From an uncultured Lachnospiraceae bacterium (lineage in GTDB: Bacteria; Bacillota; Clostridia; Lachnospirales; Lachnospiraceae): DNA of 64,000 nt. A model generated the notes under the pieces. That model did not search any database and had not been told where the DNA came from. It saw only the letters and a list, made by a program, of their open reading frames with translations. Location: positions 1 to 64,000 of the forward strand of contig CATJHO010000115.1 of the NCBI GenBank assembly GCA_949740535.1, in the 5' to 3' direction. Position numbers and translations under genes: made by a program. Positions within the stretch are counted from its first letter, which is position 1. Every line of letters begins with the position of its first letter. Shown here piece by piece: positions 8,065-15,708 of the stretch.

Positions 8065-8919
8065 ATGACAGAGCAGTTAATTATCCTGGGTACCGGCAAT
8101 GCCAATGCAACAGAGTGCTACAATACCTGTCTGGCTCTTCGCAATGAGCGGGGGTATTTTCTGGTGGATGCGGGAGGAGGCAACGGGATTCTGGTTCAGC
8201 TTAAGAAAGCCGGGATCCAGCTGGAGGAGATTCATGAGATTTTCTTAAGCCATGAACACACGGATCATATTCTGGGGATGGTGTGGATAATTCGGATGAT
8301 CGCAGCCAAAATGAGACAGGGGAAATACGAAGGGAATCTGGATATTTACTGCCACCGGGATTTGGTGGATACCCTTTCCACCATTGTGCAGCTGACGGTT
8401 CAGGGAAAATTTGTGAAGCTTATAGGGGAGCGGATTTTTCTGCATTCTCTGGAAGATGGGGATGTAAAAGAGATTCTGGGATATGCTGTCCGGTTTTTTG
8501 ATATCCGGTCGGTGAAAGCAAAGCAGTATGGTTTTACCCTGACTCTTCACAGCGGGAAGCGTCTGACCTTTGCCGGGGACGAGCCTTACCGGGAGTGCGA
8601 GTACGAATTTGTAAAGGGCGTGGACTGGCTGCTTCATGAAGCCTTCTGTCTCCACAGCCAGGCAGAGCGGTTTAAGCCCTATGAGAAATGCCATACCACC
8701 GTGAGGGACGCCTGCCGGACAGCAGAGGAGCTGGGGGTGAAGAATCTGATTCTGTATCACACAGAGGATGAGAACATCGCCCGGCGCAAAGAACTGTATC
8801 TTTTGGAAGGAAAGCCCTGTTTTTCCGGGAATTTGTATGTGCCGGAGGATTTGGAGGTGTTTGAGCTGGGAAAAGAGGGGAAGATTTTTGATTGTAAAGA
8901 AGAGGGAGAGACGATATAA
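8065..8919 (+). CDS. MBL-fold metallo-hydrolase, RNase Z-like
   Basis: A 284-aa metallo-beta-lactamase-fold enzyme. The opening ILGTGNANA and LVDAGGGN, then LSHEHTDHILG at about residues 61-71 (the HxHxDH metal site) match the RNase Z/arylsulfatase side of the superfamily. GDEPYRECEY and LLHEAFC carry further metal ligands, and YHTED ends the site. The flexible exosite arm of true RNase Z is not obvious, and residues 130-190 are divergent, so tRNA 3' processing is possible but not shown. It appears monocistronic, with its own promoter and a good AAAGGAGAG site. Confidence 0.8.
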   Translation: MTEQLIILGTGNANATECYNTCLALRNERGYFLVDAGGGNGILVQLKKAGIQLEEIHEIFLSHEHTDHILGMVWIIRMIAAKMRQGKYEGNLDIYCHRDLVDTLSTIVQLTVQGKFVKLIGERIFLHSLEDGDVKEILGYAVRFFDIRSVKAKQYGFTLTLHSGKRLTFAGDEPYRECEYEFVKGVDWLLHEAFCLHSQAERFKPYEKCHTTVRDACRTAEELGVKNLILYHTEDENIARRKELYLLEGKPCFSGNLYVPEDLEVFELGKEGKIFDCKEEGETI

Positions 8920-9165
8920 TAAAATCAAAATCCAGCTGAAGAATGCCGCTGAGCTTTGTAATCAGCAGAGCATGGGAAGTACGTCCTGTCCTTGGTCAGG
9001 ATGCCTGAAGCGGGTGGACAGTTGAGTGTTTTTTGTTCACCGAGGGCAGCAGGAGAAGCAGCAGATTCAGCGGAAAAATATTTAAATAGCAGGGAATAAA
9101 GGCACTTTCCAAAAAGAAAGGGCTGTAAATAAAAAATATTTCAGGAAAAGGAGCGGGAGAAACTT

Positions 9166-10344
9166 ATGAATAACTTTCAGTATTATACCCCCACAAAGGT
9201 TGTATTTGGAAAGAACACCGAGGAGCAGACAGGCGCCCTGATTAAGGAACAAAAAGGCGGGAAAGTTCTGGTCCATTACGGATCCGGAAGCGTGAAGCGC
9301 AGCGGACTGCTGGACCGGATTTATGCATCCCTGGATGAGGCGGGAATTTCCTATGTGAGTCTGGGCGGCGCTGTGCCCAATCCCCGGCTGTCCCTGGTAT
9401 ATGAAGGGATTAACCTCTGTCAAAAGGAGGGTGTGGACTTTATTCTGGCTGCAGGCGGCGGAAGCGCCATTGATTCGGCCAAGGCCATTGCTCTTGGAAC
9501 GAAGTATGAGGGGGATGTGTGGGATCTGTATCTGAAGAAGGCGGCTCCCATGGACGCCGTGCCGCTGGGCGTGATCCTGACCATTGCAGCCACAGGAAGC
9601 GAGATGAGCGACTCCACAGTCATTACCAACGAGGAAGGCTGGCTGAAGCGGGGACTGCACAGCAGTCTGGTCCGGCCCCGTTTTGCGGTTATGAATCCGG
9701 AGCTGACTTATACCTTGCCGGAGTACCAGACCATGAGCGGCTGTACCGACATTCTCATGCATACCCTGGAGCGGTATTTTTCCCATGAGATGGATACGGA
9801 TCTGGTGGACAGCATGGCAGAGGGGCTGCTAAAGTCTGTGATGCGCGCAGCCAGAGTGCTCCTTAAGGAGCCCAAGGATTACAATGCAAGGGCTGAAGTA
9901 CTCTGGGCGGGAAGTCTGTCCCACAACGGCCTTACCGGCTGCGGCCGCAGCGGAGACTGGGCCTGCCATCAGATAGAGCATGAGCTGGGCGGAATGTTTG
10001 ATGTGGCTCACGGCGCAGGTCTTGCAGCTGTGTGGGGAAGCTGGGCCCGGTACGTGTACAAGGACGATGTGGCAAGGTTTGCAAAGTTTGCAGTGAATGT
10101 AATGGGCGTTCCCTATGATTATTCGGATCCGGAGAAGACCGTGCTGGAAGGGATCGAGCGGCTGGAAGATTTCTTCCGTTCTATCCATATGCCGGTGAGT
10201 ATTCGGGAGCTGGGCGTAGAGCTGACGGATGCGCAGATCAAAGAGCTGGCTTACAAGTGTACCTATATGGATCAGCGGACGGTCGGCGGAATTCGGAAGC
10301 TTGGGAAGGAAGATCTTGCGAAGATCTATGAGATGGCCCGATAA
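9166..10344 (+). CDS. Iron-containing alcohol dehydrogenase, butanol-dehydrogenase-like
   Basis: A 392-aa group III alcohol dehydrogenase of the BDH/YqhD branch. The start YYTPTKVVFGKNTEEQ is characteristic. AAGGGSAIDSAKAIA is the nucleotide-binding loop, and GCTDILMHTLE, HQIEHELGG and DVAHGAGLA carry the Asp and three His metal ligands. It reduces aldehydes to alcohols with NAD(P)H, a fermentative or detoxifying role. A GGAG site lies before the ATG. The 246-base upstream gap contains several short inverted repeats but no Rex-type or recognised riboswitch motif that I can see. Confidence 0.9.
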   Translation: MNNFQYYTPTKVVFGKNTEEQTGALIKEQKGGKVLVHYGSGSVKRSGLLDRIYASLDEAGISYVSLGGAVPNPRLSLVYEGINLCQKEGVDFILAAGGGSAIDSAKAIALGTKYEGDVWDLYLKKAAPMDAVPLGVILTIAATGSEMSDSTVITNEEGWLKRGLHSSLVRPRFAVMNPELTYTLPEYQTMSGCTDILMHTLERYFSHEMDTDLVDSMAEGLLKSVMRAARVLLKEPKDYNARAEVLWAGSLSHNGLTGCGRSGDWACHQIEHELGGMFDVAHGAGLAAVWGSWARYVYKDDVARFAKFAVNVMGVPYDYSDPEKTVLEGIERLEDFFRSIHMPVSIRELGVELTDAQIKELAYKCTYMDQRTVGGIRKLGKEDLAKIYEMAR

Positions 10345-10444
10345 GTTTCTTTGCCGGAGCGTCTGCACAGGTACGGCTGTGAGGGGAGAAGCTTAAGGTA
10401 AACGGTGTACTGGAATGTCAGCTTGAGATATTAGGAGGCAGAAA

Positions 10445-11827
10445 ATGAGTAACGCAAGAACCGATTTGGGAACCGAGAAGGTCAGCCGTCTGCTGGTGCG
10501 GCTGGCTATACCTACAATTACCGCCCAGATTGTCAATATGCTTTATAACATTGTGGATCGGATTTATATCGGCCACATACCGGGAGAAGGGGCTCTGGCC
10601 CTGACAGGGCTTGGCTTATGTTTTCCGGTATTGATGCTGGTGACAGCCTTTTCCAGTCTGATAGGTATGGGCGGCGCTCCTTTAGGCTCCATCAAAATGG
10701 GGCAGCAGGATTCCGAAGGGGCAGAAAAAATCCTGGGAAACTGCTTTACCATGCTGAGCATTCTGGCCGTTATTCTGACCGTGGTTTTCCGCATGAGCGG
10801 CCGGGAGCTTTTATTTCTCTTTGGAGCCAGCGAGGATACCATTGGCTATGCTCTGAGCTATCTGAATATTTATATTCTGGGGACCATTTCAGTGATGTTT
10901 TCTCTGGGCCTCAATGCATTTATTACGACCCAGGGCTTCAGTAAAATCAGTATGCTTACAGTAGTTATCGGAGCAGCAGTAAATATTGTACTGGATCCCA
11001 TTTTTATCTTTGGACTGGGAATGGGCGTTCAGGGCGCAGCCCTGGCAACGATTATTGCGCAGACAGTTTCGGCCGTGTGGGTGCTGAAGTTTCTGTTTGG
11101 AAAAAAGACCATTTTAAAAATCAAAAAAGAAAACCTGAAGGTCAGAGCCTCGGTTATCTTCCCGGTACTGGCTCTGGGGCTGTCGCCTTTTATTATGACC
11201 AGTACGGAAAGCCTGTTGAATATCTGCTTTAACACATCCCTTCAGAAGTATGGCGGAGATCTGGCGGTGGGGACGATGACGATTCTCTCCAGCTGTATGC
11301 AGGTGTGCTCTCTGCCTCTGCAGGGACTGGCCCAGGGGGCGCAGCCCATTATCAGTTATAATTTTGGCGCCAGGAACTTAAAACGTGTAAAAGAGGCTTT
11401 CCGTCTGCTCTTTATCAGCGCGGTCTGCTCTTCCTCAGTGATCTGGCTGATTGCTGTTTTTGTTCCCCGGTTTTTCCCGTCGCTGTTTTCCGGAGATGCC
11501 GATCTGATTGCCTATGCTTCCTGGGCGGTTCGGATTTATCTGGGGATGGCCTTTGTGATGGGAGCCCAGATGTCCTGCCAGCAGACCTTTGTGGCTATTG
11601 GAGAGGCAAAGATTTCTCTGTTTCTGGCTTTGTTTCGGAAGATTATCGTATTGATTCCGCTGATTTATCTTCTGCCTAATTTCTTTGCAGATAAAGTTTT
11701 TGCGGTGTTTCTGGCAGAGCCTGTGGCGGATACGCTGGCAGCAACAGTTACAACCCTGTTGTTTTTGCGAAAACTTCGGAAGCTGTCCCAGAGAACAGAC
11801 TGGGTGGAGCAGCAGAGCATGCCTTAA
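10445..11827 (+). CDS. MATE-family efflux transporter
   Basis: A 460-aa membrane protein with about twelve hydrophobic segments in two related halves, as for MATE pumps that export cationic compounds against sodium or protons. Visible family features are the opening VSRLLVRLAIPTITAQIVNMLYNIVDRIYIGH and the inter-half segment LQGLAQGAQPIISYNFGARN. It starts 100 bases after the dehydrogenase stop, with TTAGGAGGC before the ATG. It sits ahead of the Sua5 gene without clear functional link. The substrate is unknown. Confidence 0.9.
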   Translation: MSNARTDLGTEKVSRLLVRLAIPTITAQIVNMLYNIVDRIYIGHIPGEGALALTGLGLCFPVLMLVTAFSSLIGMGGAPLGSIKMGQQDSEGAEKILGNCFTMLSILAVILTVVFRMSGRELLFLFGASEDTIGYALSYLNIYILGTISVMFSLGLNAFITTQGFSKISMLTVVIGAAVNIVLDPIFIFGLGMGVQGAALATIIAQTVSAVWVLKFLFGKKTILKIKKENLKVRASVIFPVLALGLSPFIMTSTESLLNICFNTSLQKYGGDLAVGTMTILSSCMQVCSLPLQGLAQGAQPIISYNFGARNLKRVKEAFRLLFISAVCSSSVIWLIAVFVPRFFPSLFSGDADLIAYASWAVRIYLGMAFVMGAQMSCQQTFVAIGEAKISLFLALFRKIIVLIPLIYLLPNFFADKVFAVFLAEPVADTLAATVTTLLFLRKLRKLSQRTDWVEQQSMP

Positions 11828-11900
11828 CCCATTGGGAATATGAAATTGAAAGTATTAGAGAGCAGTCAGAAATAATAAATTTCAAACAGACAGGTGTACA

Positions 11901-12950
11901 ATGGAAACTCAGATTAGAAAACTGGATTATAAAGCCATAGATATGGATGTGATTGCGGAAGCAGGAAAGGTTGTGCGGGAAGGCGGTTTGGCCGCATTTC
12001 CCACAGAGACGGTGTACGGCCTGGGCGGAGATGCGCTGAATCCGGCTTCTTCAGAGAAGATCTACGCGGCTAAGGGACGGCCCTCGGACAATCCGCTGAT
12101 TGTGCATATTGCGGATCGGGAAGATGTGTACCGGATAGCAGCACAGGTGTCCGAGCAGGCAAAGCGGCTGATGGAAGCTTTCTGGCCGGGACCGTTGACG
12201 TTGATTTTTCCCAAAAAGCCCCTGGTGCCGGACAAGACCACCGGGGGGCTCTCCACGGTGGCAGTGCGGATGCCCAGCGATGAGATTGCCAGGGCCTTTA
12301 TCCGGGCGGCGGGCGGTTTTGTGGCAGCTCCCAGCGCCAATGTTTCCGGGCGGCCAAGCACCACCACGGCGGCCCATGTGGCAGAAGATCTGTCGGGACG
12401 GATTGAGATGATTCTGGACGGGGGCCAGGCGGTGATTGGCCTGGAATCCGCCATTGTGGATGTGAGTGAGGAGAAGCCGGTGATTCTGCGGCCGGGAGTG
12501 GTGACCAGGGCAATGATGGAGGCGGTGATTGGGCCGATGGAGACGGATTTGGCCGTGACTGCGCCGGATTCCGGCATCAAGCCCAAGGCTCCTGGGATGA
12601 AGTACCGCCACTATGCGCCCAGGGCAGAGCTGACCATCGTGGAGGGAGAGACAGAAGCTGTAACGGCCCAGGTGAACCGTCTGACAGCGGAAGCAGAAAG
12701 AAAGGGAAAACGGGTGGGAATTATTGCCACAGATGAGACAGCAGACCGGTATGAGCGGGGGCTGGTGAAAAGTCTGGGAGCAAGGCAGCATGAGGAGGAG
12801 ATCTCCAGGCATCTCTTTGAAGTCCTTCGAAGCTTTGATGAGACAGAGGTGGACTGTATTTATTCCGAGTCCTTTGAAAATGCCGCTATCGGGCAGGCGC
12901 TTATGAACCGGCTTCTGAAAGCGGCCGGGCATCGGGTGATCCGGGTGTAA
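11901..12950 (+). CDS. L-threonylcarbamoyladenylate synthase (Sua5 type)
   Basis: Makes threonylcarbamoyl-AMP from threonine, bicarbonate and ATP, the first step of t6A37 modification of ANN-decoding tRNAs. Residues 15-210 are the YrdC domain: GGLAAFPTETVYGLGGDA, KGRPSDNPLIVHI, FWPGPLT and APSANVSGRPSTT are all clear. SPGMKYRHYAP-like sequence (APGMKYRHYAPRAEL) begins the C-terminal Sua5 domain, so at 349 aa it is the two-domain Sua5 form and not the short YrdC/TsaC. Partner genes tsaBDE are not in the window. Confidence 0.92.
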   Translation: METQIRKLDYKAIDMDVIAEAGKVVREGGLAAFPTETVYGLGGDALNPASSEKIYAAKGRPSDNPLIVHIADREDVYRIAAQVSEQAKRLMEAFWPGPLTLIFPKKPLVPDKTTGGLSTVAVRMPSDEIARAFIRAAGGFVAAPSANVSGRPSTTTAAHVAEDLSGRIEMILDGGQAVIGLESAIVDVSEEKPVILRPGVVTRAMMEAVIGPMETDLAVTAPDSGIKPKAPGMKYRHYAPRAELTIVEGETEAVTAQVNRLTAEAERKGKRVGIIATDETADRYERGLVKSLGARQHEEEISRHLFEVLRSFDETEVDCIYSESFENAAIGQALMNRLLKAAGHRVIRV

Positions 12951-13014
12951 GTGAAAGAATGCGGTTTTAATACGATAAAAGTGTAAACAAGTGTAAACAG
13001 CTGTCCAAAGGACA

Positions 13015-13048
13015 AAAAATAAGGAAACCTAGTAAAATCAAGGTTTCC
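13015..13048 (-). terminator. Terminator of tRNA-Leu(AAG)
   Basis: A perfect 8-bp stem GGAAACCT/AGGTTTCC (13023-13030 with 13041-13048) followed on the minus strand by TTATTTTTT. It ends the tRNA transcript running leftward. Confidence 0.8.
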
Positions 13049-13064
13049 CACACTTTTAATCAAT

Positions 13065-13147
13065 GCGGAAGATGGGACTTGAACCCACACGGCACGAATG
13101 CCACAAGATCCTTAGTCTTGCTCGTCTGCCAGTTCCGACACTTCCGC
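13065..13147 (-). tRNA. tRNA-Leu (anticodon AAG)
   Basis: Reading the minus strand: a 7-bp acceptor stem GCGGAAG/CTTCCGC, D-arm, anticodon stem CAAGA/TCTTG closing the loop CTAAGGA (anticodon AAG), a long class-II variable arm and the T-arm GTGGGTTCAAGTCCCAT. The discriminator A is at 13064, and CCA is not encoded. A34 would be deaminated to inosine by TadA to read CUU, CUC and CUA. It lies head to head with tRNA-Leu(CAG). Confidence 0.95.
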
Positions 13148-13262
13148 ATGCAGCATTTCAACACAAATCGTGAACTCAACGTGCTCAATTATACTATCAT
13201 TTTCAGAAGAAAAAGTCAAGTAAAAAGTTCCGAAAAAAATGTAAAAAAAACAAAAAAAGGTG

Positions 13263-13291
13263 TTGACATTTTGAGTGAAGTCCGGTAATAT
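13263..13291 (+). promoter_or_regulatory. Promoter of tRNA-Leu(CAG)
   Basis: Consensus TTGACA (13263-13268), exactly 17 bases, TAATAT (13286-13291), 11 bases before the mature tRNA 5' end. Confidence 0.9.
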
Positions 13292-13302
13292 ATAGTTTGT
13301 TC

Positions 13303-13384
13303 GCAGGAGTGGCGGAATGGCAGACGCGCAGGCTTCAGGTGCCTGTAGTCGCAAGGCTGTGTGGGTTCAAGTCCCATCTCCTGC
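13303..13384 (+). tRNA. tRNA-Leu (anticodon CAG)
   Basis: Acceptor stem GCAGGAG/CTCCTGC, anticodon stem CAGGC/GCCTG closing the loop TTCAGGT (anticodon CAG, reads CUG), a long variable arm and the T-arm GTGGGTTCAAGTCCCAT shared with the neighbouring tRNA-Leu. The discriminator A is at 13385, and CCA is not encoded. Confidence 0.96.
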
Positions 13385-13394
13385 ATGGATTAAG

Positions 13395-13441
13395 AATGTG
13401 ATAAATATAGCAGAAGTGCTGTATTTATCACATTTTTTTTT
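13395..13441 (+). terminator. Terminator of tRNA-Leu(CAG)
   Basis: A 13-bp stem of AATGTGATAAATA type (13395-13407 pairing with 13422-13434) followed by eight or more T residues. Confidence 0.93.
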
Positions 13442-13463
13442 ATGTCCGGGTGTGTGAAAAGTG

Positions 13464-13483
13464 AGTGTAAAAATGTTTACACT
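13464..13483. repeat. Palindrome AGTGTAAA-N4-TTTACACT
   Basis: A perfect 8-bp inverted repeat with a 4-base spacer in the gap between tRNA-Leu(CAG) and the TRAP operon. Its half-site AAGTGTAAACA occurs twice in tandem at 12979-12999, on the other side of the tRNA pair. It could be an operator or a small hairpin; no protein is assigned. Confidence 0.5.
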
Positions 13484-13484
13484 T

Positions 13485-13701
13485 TTTTACACAGACAGCG
13501 GATCTAAAAATTCAAGGTTTAAGAGAAATCAGTACATGTTTCATAGTGGTTTCTCCCGTTATTGTGGATTTGATTGGATTCCATGAAAAGCAGCATACCA
13601 TGTGTATTCCAGTTTTAACAAGAACATTCCTGGCTGTGAAAGGCCGTCCGTTAATAAATAAAAGCCTTCATGGGATATGATTGTCCCGTCTGTGTGGATT
13701 A
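13485..13701. other. Gene-free stretch between tRNA-Leu(CAG) and the TRAP operon
   Basis: AT-rich sequence with no convincing open frame with a ribosome site on either strand and no recognised RNA motif. The regulated promoter of the TRAP operon begins after it. Confidence 0.6.
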
Positions 13702-13714
13702 ATTGTAGGACAAT
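13702..13714. promoter_or_regulatory. Upstream operator-like palindrome of the TRAP operon
   Basis: ATTGT-AGG-ACAAT, a perfect palindrome of the TTGT-N3-ACAA form seen for FCD-type GntR operators. It lies about 106 bases (centre to centre) upstream of an equivalent site at the transcription start, close to ten helical turns. Confidence 0.6.
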
Positions 13715-13774
13715 AATTAATATGATTGTGCAAGTTGTATAAAACTTTTGGTAAAAATATGTGAAATAGCAATA

Positions 13775-13803
13775 TTTACAATGATTCATTTACAAGATAT
13801 AAT
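13775..13803 (+). promoter_or_regulatory. Promoter of the TRAP/sugar-acid operon
   Basis: TTTACA (13775-13780), 17 bases, TATAAT (13798-13803). The expected start point near 13810 falls within the second operator palindrome. Confidence 0.75.
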
Positions 13804-13808
13804 TTAAA

Positions 13809-13819
13809 TTGTCCTACAA
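13809..13819. promoter_or_regulatory. Operator-like palindrome at the TRAP operon start point
   Basis: TTGT-CCT-ACAA, the reverse complement of the site at 13704-13714. Its place at +1 suits a repressor blocking initiation; the FCD GntR protein at the far end of the operon is the obvious candidate. Confidence 0.65.
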
Positions 13820-13891
13820 AATAAAAATTTACATAGAGGACAACTGCAGAGAAGAAATTTTGAGCAAAAACAAAGATCAAGGAGGAAAAAC

Positions 13892-15001
13892 ATGAAAAAG
13901 AGATTTTTAACAGCCTTGCTGGCAATGACAACTGCAGCCACACTGATGGCAGGATGTGGATCCAAGCAGGAGACGCCTGCACCGGCAGAAGGAGATGTCC
14001 AGACAGAGACACCAGAGAAAGAAGCACCACAGAAAGAGGCGCCTGCAGCAGATGGTGAAACTTATGTTATTAAGCTTGGTATGACACAGGGGGATGTGCC
14101 CAGAGAGGAAAGCGCAGAAGTTACATGGACGGAACGCTTTAAGGAAGAAGTGGAAGCTGGCAGCAATGGACGTATTACGGTAGAGATTTACCCTTCCGGC
14201 CAGCTGGGCAGTGTAGAAGAGAATCTGGCAGGTCTGCTGAACGGTTCTCTGGAGATGACGGTTGCGAATGTCAACTCTCTGAACAATATCTATGCAGATA
14301 CTATGGTGTTCAGCTGTCCGGCTCTGTTCCGGGATGAGGCCCAGTGCGACGCAGTTCTTGCAGGAGAGTGGGGACAGAACTTCTTCAATTCTGTGGGGGA
14401 GGAGTCAGGAATTCATGTATTGGCTGCATTCTGTAATGGGATGCGCTGCTTTACTACCACAGATAAAGAGCTGACTACTGTAGATACGGCAAAGGGTGTT
14501 ACCTTCCGGGTAATGCAGAGCGAGGTCTGTGAGAAGATGGTAGAAGCCATCGGTGCTAATCCGGTCCCCATGGCAGGAAGCGAGATGTATACGGCTCTTC
14601 AAAATGGCACAGTAGACGGACAGGAGAATCCGCCTGTGAATATTTTAAACGATAAAACCTATGAAGTGCAGAAATATATGGTTATGGATAAGCACATTGC
14701 TTCCATTGTAACTTTTGCCATCAGTGAGAACTTCTTAAAATCTCTGCCTGAGGATTTGCAGAAGATTGTAACGGATGCTGCAGAAGCAGTGACGCCGGAA
14801 TCTGCAGAAGTATGCGCAAAGCTGAACGAGGAGGGCGTTGCAAAGCTTGAAGAATACGGAATGAGTGTCTATACGCCTTCTGCAGAGGAGCTGGAAGACT
14901 GGCATGGAGCCATGCGGCAGACCTGTATTGATTTTGTAACCAAACAGGTAGGCAGTGAGCTGGTTAACGAACTTCTGACGGCGATTGACGAGGCAGAATA
15001 A
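13892..15001 (+). CDS. TRAP transporter solute-binding lipoprotein (DctP family)
   Basis: Extracellular receptor of a TRAP transporter, 369 aa. The signal peptide ends in the lipobox LMAGC (Cys 22), then an acidic linker rich in Pro, Glu and Thr to about residue 52. The DctP fold follows, with FKEEVEAGSNGRITVEIYPSGQLGS, the substrate-contacting VTFRVMQSE region (the conserved Arg pairs with the ligand carboxylate) and QNGTVDGQENP. It delivers an organic acid, probably a sugar acid given the enzymes downstream. AAGGAGG stands before the ATG. A strong hairpin follows the gene and may give the receptor in excess over the permeases. Confidence 0.93.
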   Translation: MKKRFLTALLAMTTAATLMAGCGSKQETPAPAEGDVQTETPEKEAPQKEAPAADGETYVIKLGMTQGDVPREESAEVTWTERFKEEVEAGSNGRITVEIYPSGQLGSVEENLAGLLNGSLEMTVANVNSLNNIYADTMVFSCPALFRDEAQCDAVLAGEWGQNFFNSVGEESGIHVLAAFCNGMRCFTTTDKELTTVDTAKGVTFRVMQSEVCEKMVEAIGANPVPMAGSEMYTALQNGTVDGQENPPVNILNDKTYEVQKYMVMDKHIASIVTFAISENFLKSLPEDLQKIVTDAAEAVTPESAEVCAKLNEEGVAKLEEYGMSVYTPSAEELEDWHGAMRQTCIDFVTKQVGSELVNELLTAIDEAE

Positions 15002-15019
15002 GCGGGAATAACTATGGGG

Positions 15020-15064
15020 AAACCTGCCTGCGGGCAGCAACGGCTTCCGGACAGGCAGGTTTTT
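15020..15064 (+). terminator. Intra-operon hairpin after the TRAP receptor gene
   Basis: An 11-bp stem AAACCTGCCTG (15020-15030) with its complement at 15052-15062 and a TTTT run, lying between the receptor and small permease genes. Leaky termination here would raise receptor over permease expression. Confidence 0.75.
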
Positions 15065-15099
15065 AAGTACTTTTTCAGAAGAGAGGTGTGAAAACTTTT

Positions 15100-15696
15100 A
15101 TGAAAGCAGTAAGCGGAATTTACAGCACTCTGAATAAAATTTCCAATTTGATTCAAAAAGTTTTGGAATGGATTGTTGTCATTCTGGTGCTGAGCTGTGC
15201 GGCCGATCTGGTGCTGCAGGTGCTTTATCGGTTTGTGCTGGTTCATATTACCAGCTGGAGCTGTACCTGGACCACAGAATATGCCCAGGACGCGCTGATT
15301 TGGATTACTTATCTGATGGTAGGTATCTGTTTTAAAGAAGGAACTATGGCTTCCGTAAATGTAGTTTATGACCGTCTCTCCGGGAAGGGGAAGCTGGCGT
15401 TATATTTTCTTACCCGCTTGATAATTATTATTTTCCTGATTGCAGGGATTAAATTTGGATGGGATGCAGTTCTCTCTGTTTCCACCTGGCGGTCCACCAA
15501 TCTGCATCTTCCAGGCTGGTGTCTCCACGGCGCCCCTTTCTTTGGCTGTATTTTAATAGGCTATGAAGTGGTTGTGGAGATTTTCGGCGTTATCTGCGGC
15601 CAGATAGAGCCCTTTGCGGGCCGCCCGCCGGTGGAAGAGGAGATAGAGCTGACAAAGGATGAAAAAGAAGAACTGCGGGCTTTGGAAGGTGAATAG
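15100..15696 (+). CDS. TRAP transporter small permease (DctQ family)
   Basis: A 198-aa protein with four membrane segments, the DctQ partner of DctM. It shows the characteristic WSCTWTTEYAQDALIWITYLMVGICFKEG stretch and ends in a charged cytoplasmic tail rich in Glu and Lys. The start is uncertain: ATG 15100 lies 13 bases after GAGAGG, while the in-frame GTG at 15088 has only 1 base of spacing, so ATG is preferred. It ends 12 bases before the large permease. Confidence 0.9.
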   Translation: MKAVSGIYSTLNKISNLIQKVLEWIVVILVLSCAADLVLQVLYRFVLVHITSWSCTWTTEYAQDALIWITYLMVGICFKEGTMASVNVVYDRLSGKGKLALYFLTRLIIIIFLIAGIKFGWDAVLSVSTWRSTNLHLPGWCLHGAPFFGCILIGYEVVVEIFGVICGQIEPFAGRPPVEEEIELTKDEKEELRALEGE

Positions 15697-15708
15697 GGAG
15701 GTGGAAGA

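Noticed and set aside
8920-9165. Possible riboswitch in front of the alcohol dehydrogenase
   Set aside because: Short complementary pieces (TGTCC/GGACA, GCTGA/TCAGC) occur but match no riboswitch core that I know, and no terminator or sequestered ribosome site follows.
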